This document shows positions 1 to 5,265 of a DNA stretch of 5,523 nucleotides, piece after piece. The DNA lies in the NCBI GenBank assembly GCA_003151295.1, contig PLXD01000229.1, positions 2,724 to 8,246 on the forward strand, written 5' to 3'. Both the position numbers and the translations under genes were made by a program. This stretch comes from Chitinophagaceae bacterium. Lineage in GTDB: Bacteria > Bacteroidota > Bacteroidia > Chitinophagales > Chitinophagaceae. Under the pieces are notes generated by a model that did no database searches, had not been told where the DNA came from, and was given only the letters and a program-made list of their open reading frames with translations. Each line of letters opens with the position of its first letter. Within the stretch, counting starts at the first letter, position 1.

Positions 1-753
1 GTCCCGGATTGCAAAAAAGCCCAACCAGGTGCTCATCAGGTAGAGAAACCATATACCGACCGTGTAAAAGAAAAACAGCGGCTTATTCTTCAGCGCCCGG
101 ACACTGGTCAGCCCATGCCATATATTGACCAGGACCGCTTTTGCCTTTTGAATGATATTCATATGGCCGAACCGGCTGAAAATGAATTTCAGCAGGAACA
201 GGAACAGGATTCCACCGATGATCAGGTATATGATCTTCTGATAAGAAACCTTTCCGTTGGCATTCTCGAATAAAGGATAAATTTTCGTCGCCGCCAGCGC
301 ATTGATCACGTCGAACTGGAAGAACAGGGTGAGGGCGAATATGATCAACAGGCACATCACGTCGAAAGCCCGCTCCGCCACGATCGTTCCTACCAGTTTA
401 TCCACTGGGACTTTCTCATAGCGGGCCAGGATCGTACATTTTACGACTTCTCCCACCCTCGGCGCACCCAGGTTCACGAAGTAGCCGATCATGACCCCTA
501 AAAAGGTATTGATCTTCGAGGGCCTGTAGCCAAGCGGCTCTATCAATTGTCTCCAGCGAAGCGCCCTCAGCCAATGGCTTAGCAGCAGCAAACCCAGGAT
601 AGGCACGAGCAACCAGTAATTGGCCCGGTGAAGAGCGTCTTTCAACTGTTCCCATTTTTCCTTATTCAGATCTTTCAGGCTGAGCCATACAAAAAAAGCT
701 GCCAGTATGGTGAAGAAAAAGTATTGGAGTAAAGCCAGGAGTCTTTTATTCAT
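1..753 (-). CDS. UPF0104/YbhN-type flippase-like integral membrane protein (C-terminus cut by window edge)
   Basis: Reading the minus strand from the ATG at 753 gives 251 residues with no stop before the window edge. An in-frame TAA lies just upstream (766-768), so this is the first possible start. Hydrophobic segments are visible at about residues 5-26, 46-62, 82-96, 130-150, 172-192 and 225-248. The loop after the third segment has NLGAPRVGEVVK (94-105), and ER at 127-128 follows; this polar signature resembles the N/LPxRxGE region of the lysylphosphatidylglycerol synthase membrane-domain / UPF0104 (YbhN) family. Members are inner-membrane proteins of roughly 300-350 residues, so about 80 residues are probably missing. 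I see no soluble aminoacyl-transferase domain in the visible part. It sits 91 nt behind panD on the same strand with no terminator between, so it is probably in the pan operon. The substrate is unknown; a lipid or polyprenyl-linked compound is inference. Family call fairly sure, function unsure. Confidence 0.85.
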   Translation of the reverse strand, partial: MNKRLLALLQYFFFTILAAFFVWLSLKDLNKEKWEQLKDALHRANYWLLVPILGLLLLSHWLRALRWRQLIEPLGYRPSKINTFLGVMIGYFVNLGAPRVGEVVKCTILARYEKVPVDKLVGTIVAERAFDVMCLLIIFALTLFFQFDVINALAATKIYPLFENANGKVSYQKIIYLIIGGILFLFLLKFIFSRFGHMNIIQKAKAVLVNIWHGLTSVRALKNKPLFFFYTVGIWFLYLMSTWLGFFAIRD

Positions 754-844
754 TCTGCTGCCAATTTACTAACAATTAAAGGCATGGCAAAATTGCAGGT
801 ACTCCACGGTCGTTATTTCCCGGGTATCCTGGCGGTTAAACAGC

Positions 845-1189
845 TCAGAGAGCATTGCCTTCTTTGGGGAACACGATCCATGGCTTGAACCGTTTGGCTT
901 CTTCAAAGTCCATGGATGCATAGGATATAATGATCACAATGTCGCCTATAGCGCCATGTCTGGCTGCGGGCCCGTTGAGGCAACAAACACCGGATCCTCT
1001 TTTCCCTTTTATCAGGTAGGTTTCAATACGTGAACCGTTATTGACGTTCACGACCTGGATCTTCTCATTTTCTATCATATTGGCCGCGTTCATCAGATCC
1101 TCGTCCAAGGTCAGGCTGCCCACATAATTCAGGTTTGCCTCCGTGATCACCGCACGATGCACTTTTGATTTCAGGATTGAGATATACAT
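845..1189 (-). CDS. panD: Aspartate 1-decarboxylase, pyruvoyl-dependent (proenzyme)
   Basis: PanD decarboxylates L-aspartate to beta-alanine, the amine half of pantothenate, in the cytoplasm. The 114-residue product matches the family from end to end. It has Lys9 and His11 in the N-terminal strand, the Gly24-Ser25 self-cleavage site (YVGS, 22-25) where Ser25 becomes the pyruvoyl cofactor, then NGSRIETY with Arg54, Thr57 and Tyr58 at the positions known from the E. coli enzyme, and GDIVIII near residues 89-95. An in-frame ATG at 1237 would add 16 residues. I chose 1189 because it matches the usual PanD N-terminus, has AAGGAA five bases upstream, and because the longer version would run across the likely panD promoter. 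It lies 114 nt after panC and upstream of the UPF0104 gene on the same strand. Whether a PanZ-like maturation factor is needed cannot be told from here. Confidence 0.96.
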   Translation of the reverse strand: MYISILKSKVHRAVITEANLNYVGSLTLDEDLMNAANMIENEKIQVVNVNNGSRIETYLIKGKRGSGVCCLNGPAARHGAIGDIVIIISYASMDFEEAKRFKPWIVFPKEGNAL

Positions 1190-1194
1190 GAAAG

Positions 1195-1200
1195 TTCCTT
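1195..1200 (-). promoter_or_regulatory. Ribosome binding site of panD
   Basis: The minus strand reads AAGGAA, five bases before the ATG at 1189. It decides between this start and the upstream in-frame ATG at 1237. It stands out because the other genes here have A/T-rich leaders without a clear Shine-Dalgarno sequence, as is common in Bacteroidota. Confidence 0.65.
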
Positions 1201-1220
1201 TAATTTTTAGATAAGGGGCA

Positions 1221-1228
1221 CAAATGTA
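1221..1228 (-). promoter_or_regulatory. Probable panD promoter (-7 element TACATTTG)
   Basis: The minus strand carries TACATTTG, an exact match to the Bacteroidota -7 consensus TAnnTTTG, 31 bases before the panD start. Transcription would begin around 1215, leaving a short leader that contains the AAGGAA site. The -33 element is poor: the closest candidate is CCTG with a 22-nt spacer. It may allow panD (and the membrane protein behind it) to be expressed in addition to read-through from panC. Confidence 0.5.
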
Positions 1229-1303
1229 ACAATTCATTCTGAGTTAAGTTCAGGCAGGGAATTTCCAACCTCTGCCGATCTGTATCTTGAGCGCCTTTTT
1301 TAC

Positions 1304-2152
1304 TCATTCCGTCAGGATCATGTTGTCAATAAGCCTCACTTCCTGCTGGAAGGCTGCTATCAGGGACACCAGCTTTTGCTTTCCATCCCATATGGAAACC
1401 TTTTCCAGTGTACCCGTATCGGCTATTTCTACATAGTCTATTCTAAAATCATGTTTCAATAACAGGTCGCAGGCGCGGTCAATCAGGCCGGCCAATTCCC
1501 CGGGTCTACAATTTTCCTTAAGATAGGTGAGCGCCTGGTAGATTCCTGTCGATTTTGCTCTTTCTTCCCCGGACAGCCGCATATTCCGGCTGCTCATGGC
1601 CAGCCCATCCGCTTCCCTGAGGGTGGGAACAGTATGCAGGATGGCATCGGAGCCAATGAGCGCTAAAAGACGACCCACGACCATACATTGCTGATAATCC
1701 TTTTGCCCCATGAACAAATGCTGGGGCTGCACCCGGTCGAGCAAACGCCTCATGACCTGGCATACCCCCTGGAAATGCCCCGGCCGGTAAAATCCTTCCA
1801 ATATCGTCTCCAGGTATCCCAGGTCATATCTTTCCAGGTCCGCAATACCTCCCGGGTAGAGATCGCCTGCTTCCGGAAGGAACAAGACATCTGTACCCGC
1901 TTTTTCCAGCAGGTAAATATCGTTTTCTATCGTTATTGGGTATTTCTGGAAGTCTTTAGGGTCATTAAACTGGGCTGGGTTCACGAAAATGCTGCAAACG
2001 CTTAATAAGGATGCCCTTTTTGATATATCAATAAGTGATATATGTCCCGGATGCAAGGCTCCCATTGTCGGTATAAAGCCTACCTGCCTTCCGGCCGGCC
2101 TTTGCTTCTCCAGATACACGGTCAGGTCTTCGGATCTCTTGAATAAAATCAT
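1304..2152 (-). CDS. panC: Pantothenate synthetase (pantoate--beta-alanine ligase)
   Basis: PanC condenses pantoate and beta-alanine with ATP, through a pantoyl-adenylate, to pantothenate, AMP and pyrophosphate; it is a cytosolic nucleotidyltransferase. The 282 residues match the usual family length. Visible motifs in order are PTMGALHPGH (28-37) with the HIGH-type HPGH, SIFVNPAQF (54-62) with the pantoate-binding Gln, YRPGHFQGV (122-130), GQKDYQQ (149-155) and the KMSKS-like MSSRN (186-190). All expected binding residues appear to be present, so it should be active. The start at 2152 gives the common MILFKR-type N-terminus; no Shine-Dalgarno is visible, only an A-rich leader. It is first in the panC-panD-UPF0104 unit, is divergent from the GT5-like gene, and shares its 111-nt upstream region. 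PanD supplies one of its substrates. Confidence 0.97.
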   Translation of the reverse strand: MILFKRSEDLTVYLEKQRPAGRQVGFIPTMGALHPGHISLIDISKRASLLSVCSIFVNPAQFNDPKDFQKYPITIENDIYLLEKAGTDVLFLPEAGDLYPGGIADLERYDLGYLETILEGFYRPGHFQGVCQVMRRLLDRVQPQHLFMGQKDYQQCMVVGRLLALIGSDAILHTVPTLREADGLAMSSRNMRLSGEERAKSTGIYQALTYLKENCRPGELAGLIDRACDLLLKHDFRIDYVEIADTGTLEKVSIWDGKQKLVSLIAAFQQEVRLIDNMILTE

Positions 2153-2165
2153 TTTTTGGTTTTTT

Positions 2166-2200
2166 ATAAGCGTGAAACGCGGCTACAGCGCTTATTTCAC
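2166..2200. repeat. Overlapping inverted repeats in the panC / GT5-like divergent region
   Basis: ATAAGCG (2166-2172) is repeated inverted as CGCTTAT (2189-2195), and GTGAAA (2172-2177) is inverted as TTTCAC (2195-2200). The two pairings exclude each other in a single strand. They lie 14-48 nt upstream of the panC start, probably in its 5' leader, and just upstream of the GT5-like promoter candidate. This could be an operator or a leader hairpin; no regulator is known from the window. Confidence 0.35.
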
Positions 2201-2211
2201 AATAAAATAGT

Positions 2212-2219
2212 TACCTTCG
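2212..2219 (+). promoter_or_regulatory. Candidate promoter of the GT5-like gene (-7 element TACCTTCG)
   Basis: TACCTTCG matches the Bacteroidota -7 consensus TAnnTTTG at seven of eight positions, is followed by C as in the metK promoter (TATCTTTGC), and sits 44 nt before the start codon. No good -33 TTTG is seen at the expected distance, so the call is tentative. I found no comparably good site for panC on the other strand. Confidence 0.4.
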
Positions 2220-2263
2220 CAGACTATTTCGGGTAAGGTTCCCCTCATCAATTACGTCTAATA

Positions 2264-3076
2264 ATGCTAACAAAGAAAAGGATTTTATTTATTGCCAACG
2301 AAATGTCTCCGTATTTAGAGATGACGGAGTTTGCGGAAATTGTAAATAAACTGGCGATTAAATCAAATGAAGCAGGTTTTGAAGTTCGTTGCATAATGCC
2401 ACGCTTTGGCGTGATCAATGAGAGGCGCCACCGCCTGCACGAAGTGGTCCGTTTATCAGGCATTAACGTATCGGTGGACAATGATGATTATCCCCTTCAG
2501 ATCAAGGTCGCTTCCCTGCCGAATGCCCGGTTACAAGTGTATTTTCTGGATAATGAGGACCTGTTTAAGCGAAAGTTCATTTTCAGCGATGAGCAGGAGA
2601 AATTTTATGATGACAACGGCCTTAGAGCGGTCTTCTACAGTAAGGGCGCCCTGGAAACCGTAAAGAAGTTCGGCTGGCCTCCTGATGTGATCCATTGCAG
2701 CGGCTGGATGACGGGCCTGATTCCTCTTTATTTAAAGACAGTCTATAAAAAAGAGCCCGTATTCGCGCATAGCAAAGTCGTATTCACCGTCGGTCAGAAC
2801 ACTTTCAAAGAGAAACTCGGAGCCGATTTTCTGAAGCTGGCAACCATCCATGCCAATATTAAGGAAAAGGACCTGGAACCCTATAAGGAAAATAACAATA
2901 CCGCCAGGTTCAGGGGGGGAGCCGCCTATGCGGACGCCATTACCTTTGGCGCCGATAAAGTGGAAAAGAAGCTGATGGACGAATTTGCAAAAATCAGGGC
3001 TAAAAAAGTATTGTCCTTTAACGCGGAATCGGATTTAACAGATTATTTGCAATTATATACGGATCTCACAAAATAG
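2264..3076 (+). CDS. Stand-alone, degenerate N-terminal glycogen/starch-synthase (GT5) domain protein
   Basis: The 270 residues match only the N-terminal Rossmann half of GT5 glycogen/starch synthases. RILFIANEMSPYLEMTEFAE (6-25) aligns with the family's start, PPDVIHCSGW (139-148) with the PDVIHxHDW element, and GGAAYADAITFGADKV (218-233) with the strand-helix YADxVTTVS element. Two catalytic features are absent. The KxGGL motif that binds ADP-glucose is replaced by LEMTE, and the whole C-terminal GT-B domain is missing (full enzymes have about 470-500 residues). The frame is clean, so this is a short gene and not a recent truncation. I recall such short proteins beside panC in many Bacteroidota, usually annotated glycogen synthase. 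That label is probably wrong about activity; a binding or regulatory role is inference. It is divergent from panC and 93 nt upstream of metK, which has its own promoter. Confidence 0.85.
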   Translation: MLTKKRILFIANEMSPYLEMTEFAEIVNKLAIKSNEAGFEVRCIMPRFGVINERRHRLHEVVRLSGINVSVDNDDYPLQIKVASLPNARLQVYFLDNEDLFKRKFIFSDEQEKFYDDNGLRAVFYSKGALETVKKFGWPPDVIHCSGWMTGLIPLYLKTVYKKEPVFAHSKVVFTVGQNTFKEKLGADFLKLATIHANIKEKDLEPYKENNNTARFRGGAAYADAITFGADKVEKKLMDEFAKIRAKKVLSFNAESDLTDYLQLYTDLTK

Positions 3077-3083
3077 CCCCGAT

Positions 3084-3117
3084 TTTGTCGGAAATTTCAT
3101 TTCAGCTATTATCTTTG
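3084..3117 (+). promoter_or_regulatory. metK promoter, Bacteroidota type
   Basis: TTTG (3084-3087) and TATCTTTG (3110-3117) fit the -33 and -7 elements of the Bacteroidota primary sigma factor, with a 22-nt spacer. Transcription would start near 3123, giving a leader of about 46 nt. The promoter begins only 7 nt after the stop of the GT5-like gene, so metK can be transcribed independently. The leader holds a small A/T hairpin (TTAATT 3140-3145 with AATTAA 3149-3154) but nothing I can match to a known SAM riboswitch. Confidence 0.72.
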
Positions 3118-3169
3118 CCGCGAAAGTTAAGAAGTCCCATTAATTCGTAATTAAATCATTATTACCAAC

Positions 3170-4423
3170 ATGCCTTATTTATTTACATCTGAAAGTGTTT
3201 CAGAAGGCCATCCCGATAAAGTGGCCGACCAGATATCCGATGCCCTGATAGATAATTTTCTTGCCTTCGATCCTCAATCGAAAGTGGCTTGCGAAACGCT
3301 GGTAACGACTGGACAGGTGGTTCTTGCAGGGGAAGTAAAGTCTAAGGCATACCTGGATGTACAGGAGATCGCCCGCGCTGTCATCCGTAAGATCGGGTAT
3401 ACCAAGAGCGAATACATGTTCGAAGCGAATTCCTGCGGTATTATTTCGGCTATCCACGAGCAGTCAGCCGATATCAACCAGGGCGTCGACAGGAAGAAGA
3501 AGGAAGAACAGGGTGCTGGCGACCAGGGTATGATGTTTGGCTACGCCAGCAACGAGACGGACGACTACATGCCTTTGCCTCTTGACCTGGCCCATAAGAT
3601 CCTTCTGGAATTAGCGGTCCTGAGAAGGGAAAATAAGGCGATCAAATATCTGCGCCCTGATGCCAAGAGCCAGGTGACATTAGAATATGACGATAACAAC
3701 AAGCCCGTCAGGATAGACGCCATTGTCGTATCTACACAGCATGATGAATTCGATACGGAGGCAAAAATGCAGGCCCAGATCAAAAAAGATGTTATCGAGA
3801 TCCTGATCCCCCGCGTAAAAGCGAAATATAAAAAATACGCCCGCCTGTTCAACGATAAAATAAAATACCATGTCAATCCGACCGGTAAATTTGTGATCGG
3901 TGGCCCTCATGGCGATACCGGATTGACGGGTCGTAAGATCATTGTCGATACCTATGGCGGTAAAGGCGCCCACGGTGGCGGTGCTTTCAGCGGTAAAGAT
4001 CCTTCCAAAGTGGATCGATCTGCTGCTTATGCTACCCGCCATATCGCGAAGAACCTCGTTGCGGCCGGCGTCTGCGATGAAATATTGGTACAGGTGTCTT
4101 ACGCCATTGGCGTGGCTCAACCCACCAGCATCAATGTGAATACTTATGGCACCGCCAAAGTGGACATGACGGATGCAAAGATCGCTAAGATCGTTACCGA
4201 GCTATTCGATATGCGCCCTTATTTCATCGAGACCCGTTTGAAACTTCGCAACCCTATCTATAGCGAGACCGCTGCGTATGGTCACATGGGACGCAAACCT
4301 GAAGTAGTGGTGAAAACCTTTACTTCTCCGAATGGGAAGGAGATCAAAAAGAAAGTGGAACTGTTCACCTGGGAAAAACTGGATTATGTGTCCAAGGTTA
4401 AGAAAGCATTCGGTATTAAGTAA
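3170..4423 (+). CDS. metK: S-adenosylmethionine synthetase (methionine adenosyltransferase)
   Basis: MetK makes S-adenosylmethionine from ATP and methionine, releasing phosphate and pyrophosphate, in the cytosol, usually as a tetramer. Conserved elements are all visible: [13 protein letters not shown] (5-17) with His14, Asp16 and Lys17, Glu42 and Glu55 of the methionine-binding region, [12 protein letters not shown] (115-126) with Asp118, LRPDAKSQV, and the P-loop-like [19 protein letters not shown] (269-287). At 417 residues it is about 33 longer than E. coli MetK (384). Most of the extra length is a charged insertion at about 376-398 between GHMGR and FTWEK, with a smaller one before [11 protein letters not shown]; both are in frame and leave the catalytic motifs intact. 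The start at 3170 gives the standard N-terminus; the leader is A/T-rich with no Shine-Dalgarno. It has its own promoter and is followed by a strong hairpin, so it is probably monocistronic. It would also supply the methyl donor for the methyltransferase at the right edge. Confidence 0.98.
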   Translation: MPYLFTSESVSEGHPDKVADQISDALIDNFLAFDPQSKVACETLVTTGQVVLAGEVKSKAYLDVQEIARAVIRKIGYTKSEYMFEANSCGIISAIHEQSADINQGVDRKKKEEQGAGDQGMMFGYASNETDDYMPLPLDLAHKILLELAVLRRENKAIKYLRPDAKSQVTLEYDDNNKPVRIDAIVVSTQHDEFDTEAKMQAQIKKDVIEILIPRVKAKYKKYARLFNDKIKYHVNPTGKFVIGGPHGDTGLTGRKIIVDTYGGKGAHGGGAFSGKDPSKVDRSAAYATRHIAKNLVAAGVCDEILVQVSYAIGVAQPTSINVNTYGTAKVDMTDAKIAKIVTELFDMRPYFIETRLKLRNPIYSETAAYGHMGRKPEVVVKTFTSPNGKEIKKKVELFTWEKLDYVSKVKKAFGIK

Positions 4424-4453
4424 TAGTAGAAGCCGGCTGATAGTGGAAGCTGG
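4424..4453 (+). repeat. Imperfect 17-nt-period direct repeat after metK
   Basis: TAGTAGAAGCCGG (4424-4436) recurs as TAGTGGAAGCTGG (4441-4453) with two mismatches. The pair starts right after the metK stop codon and runs up to the hairpin. It is probably a decayed remnant of short GCCGG-rich intergenic repeats, though two copies alone are weak evidence. Confidence 0.4.
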
Positions 4454-4506
4454 ATGCCGGTCATAAAATATTCCCGCCTTCTGGCGGGATTTTTTATGAC
4501 CGGCAT
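4454..4506 (+). terminator. metK terminator: nested perfect hairpin
   Basis: An outer 15-bp stem (ATGCCGGTCATAAAA, 4454-4468, against 4492-4506) encloses an inner 7-bp GC stem (TCCCGCC 4472-4478 / GGCGGGA 4483-4489) with a TTCT loop. Six T's follow the inner stem (4490-4495), so the inner hairpin alone is a normal intrinsic terminator for metK. The A-rich left arm and the T tract belong to the outer stem, and the opposite strand also gives a GC hairpin followed by a T-rich run, so it could work in both directions. The extra 11 bp of paired sequence beyond the T tract is more than a terminator needs. Confidence 0.85.
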
Positions 4507-4537
4507 TGGTTTCCTGAAATACCGGTAATGAGATGAC

Positions 4538-4579
4538 GGTGGCAAGATGCAGGAACAAGAAGCCGTGCCGGTAGCAAGA
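4538..4579 (+). repeat. Degenerate short repeats between terminator and Nudix gene
   Basis: GGTGGCAAGA (4538-4547) recurs as GGTAGCAAGA (4570-4579) with one mismatch. TGCCGGT occurs at 4455-4461 and 4566-4572, and inverted at 4499-4505 within the hairpin. ACCGGT is at 4521-4526. The stretch has no open reading frame that looks like a gene, and no TAnnTTTG promoter is visible before the Nudix gene. Confidence 0.4.
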
Positions 4580-4613
4580 CCGCAAATCTTAGTTAATGAC
4601 AAATTAAAAGCAG

Positions 4614-5255
4614 ATGAGCAATACGAAAAATCCCTGGAAGATCCTTTCGGAGAAAAAGGTCTACGAGAATAAATGGATCGGTCTGACAGAATACCAGGTC
4701 ATTAATCCCGGCGGAGGCGAAGGGATCTATGGCAAGGTCAACTTTAAAAACATCGCCGTAGGGGTGTTGCCCCTCGATGCTCAGTTCAACACCTACCTGG
4801 TCGGCCAATTCCGTTTCCCTTTGAACGAATATAGCTGGGAGATCCCCGAAGGGGGCGGGGAGCCGCAGGAGGACCCTCTCGAATCGGCTAAGCGGGAATT
4901 GATCGAAGAGACGGGACTGGTAGCCCATCAGTGGGATCTTATCCTGAAGATGCATCTGTCTAATTCCGTCTCCGACGAGCAGGCTGTTCTTTACCTTGCA
5001 CGCGGGCTGGAACAACATACCGCCATGCCGGAGGAAACGGAGAAACTGGTTGTTAGGAGACTCCCTTTTGAAGAGGCTTACCGGATGGTAGAAAACAGTT
5101 TGATCACGGATTCCATGTCGGTAGCCTGTATCCTGAAAGTCAAATTGATGTTGGAGAAGGGCGACATTCCCATCCATCCTTCCATGCCGGACGCCGGCGG
5201 GGCGGCAGGACTTGAGACTTCGACCAGGCAGACACCATCAGGCAGACACCATTAA
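4614..5255 (+). CDS. Nudix hydrolase, ADP-ribose pyrophosphatase type
   Basis: Nudix enzymes split nucleoside diphosphates linked to another group, with divalent metal. The full Nudix box GX5EX7REUXEEXGU is present at residues 80-102: Gly80, Glu86, RELIEETGL 94-102. Before it is the WEIPEGG element (75-81) and after it NSVSDE (117-122), both usual in the ADP-ribose/ADP-sugar pyrophosphatase branch (NudF/YffH-like), which cleaves ADP-ribose to AMP and ribose 5-phosphate. That substrate is inferred from family likeness. The N-terminus resembles relatives (WKILSEKKVYENKWIGL), and the upstream in-frame ATG at 4596 is followed at once by a stop, which fixes the start. After about residue 184 comes a low-complexity tail of about 29 residues, rich in Gly, Ala, Thr and Pro, outside the domain, whose end is altered by a 14-bp duplication. 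It ends 10 nt before the methyltransferase gene, so the two are probably an operon. Confidence 0.9.
   Translation: MSNTKNPWKILSEKKVYENKWIGLTEYQVINPGGGEGIYGKVNFKNIAVGVLPLDAQFNTYLVGQFRFPLNEYSWEIPEGGGEPQEDPLESAKRELIEETGLVAHQWDLILKMHLSNSVSDEQAVLYLARGLEQHTAMPEETEKLVVRRLPFEEAYRMVENSLITDSMSVACILKVKLMLEKGDIPIHPSMPDAGGAAGLETSTRQTPSGRHH
5225..5252 (+). repeat. Exact 14-bp tandem duplication at the end of the Nudix gene
   Basis: CAGGCAGACACCAT occurs twice head to tail, at 5225-5238 and 5239-5252, without a mismatch. Since 14 is not a multiple of three, the second copy shifts the frame and makes the current stop at 5253-5255 the one used. With a single copy the tail would read on from TRQTP into LNKSE and stop at the TGA at 5267-5269, overlapping the next ATG. 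Confidence 0.9.
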
Positions 5256-5265
5256 ATAAATCTGA

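Noticed and set aside
754..844. A promoter for the UPF0104 gene (CAATTTTG at 788-795 on the minus strand)
   Set aside because: It misses the first T of TAnnTTTG and has no -33 partner at the right distance; co-transcription from panD is simpler. The 91-nt gap holds nothing else I can support.
1190..1237. A 16-residue N-terminal extension of PanD from the ATG at 1237
   Set aside because: It would span the likely promoter element and the ribosome binding site, and PanD proteins normally start at the position of the ATG at 1189.
2913..2919. A run of seven G's inside the GT5-like gene, as a possible phase-variation tract
   Set aside because: The frame continues through it into conserved family sequence (GGAAYADA), the tract is short, and the protein is not a surface structure. 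One tract alone does not support phase variation.
2264..3076. Reading the GT5-like gene as a recently truncated glycogen synthase pseudogene
   Set aside because: It ends at a clean stop, metK's promoter follows within 10 nt with no remnant of a C-terminal domain, and the N-terminal motif is changed as well, so the short form looks like the evolved state.
3118..3169. A SAM riboswitch in the metK leader
   Set aside because: The leader is only about 46 nt and A/T-rich; its only structure is a 6-bp A/T hairpin with a 3-nt loop, and I see no SAM-I or SAM-II consensus element.
3680..4120. A 146-codon open frame on the minus strand opposite metK
   Set aside because: It lies wholly inside the unmistakable metK gene, has no family resemblance, and is the kind of shadow frame expected opposite a long conserved gene.
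4593..5177. A 194-codon open frame on the minus strand opposite the Nudix gene
   Set aside because: The plus strand carries a complete Nudix box in frame; the minus-strand product has no recognisable motif and no plausible start context.
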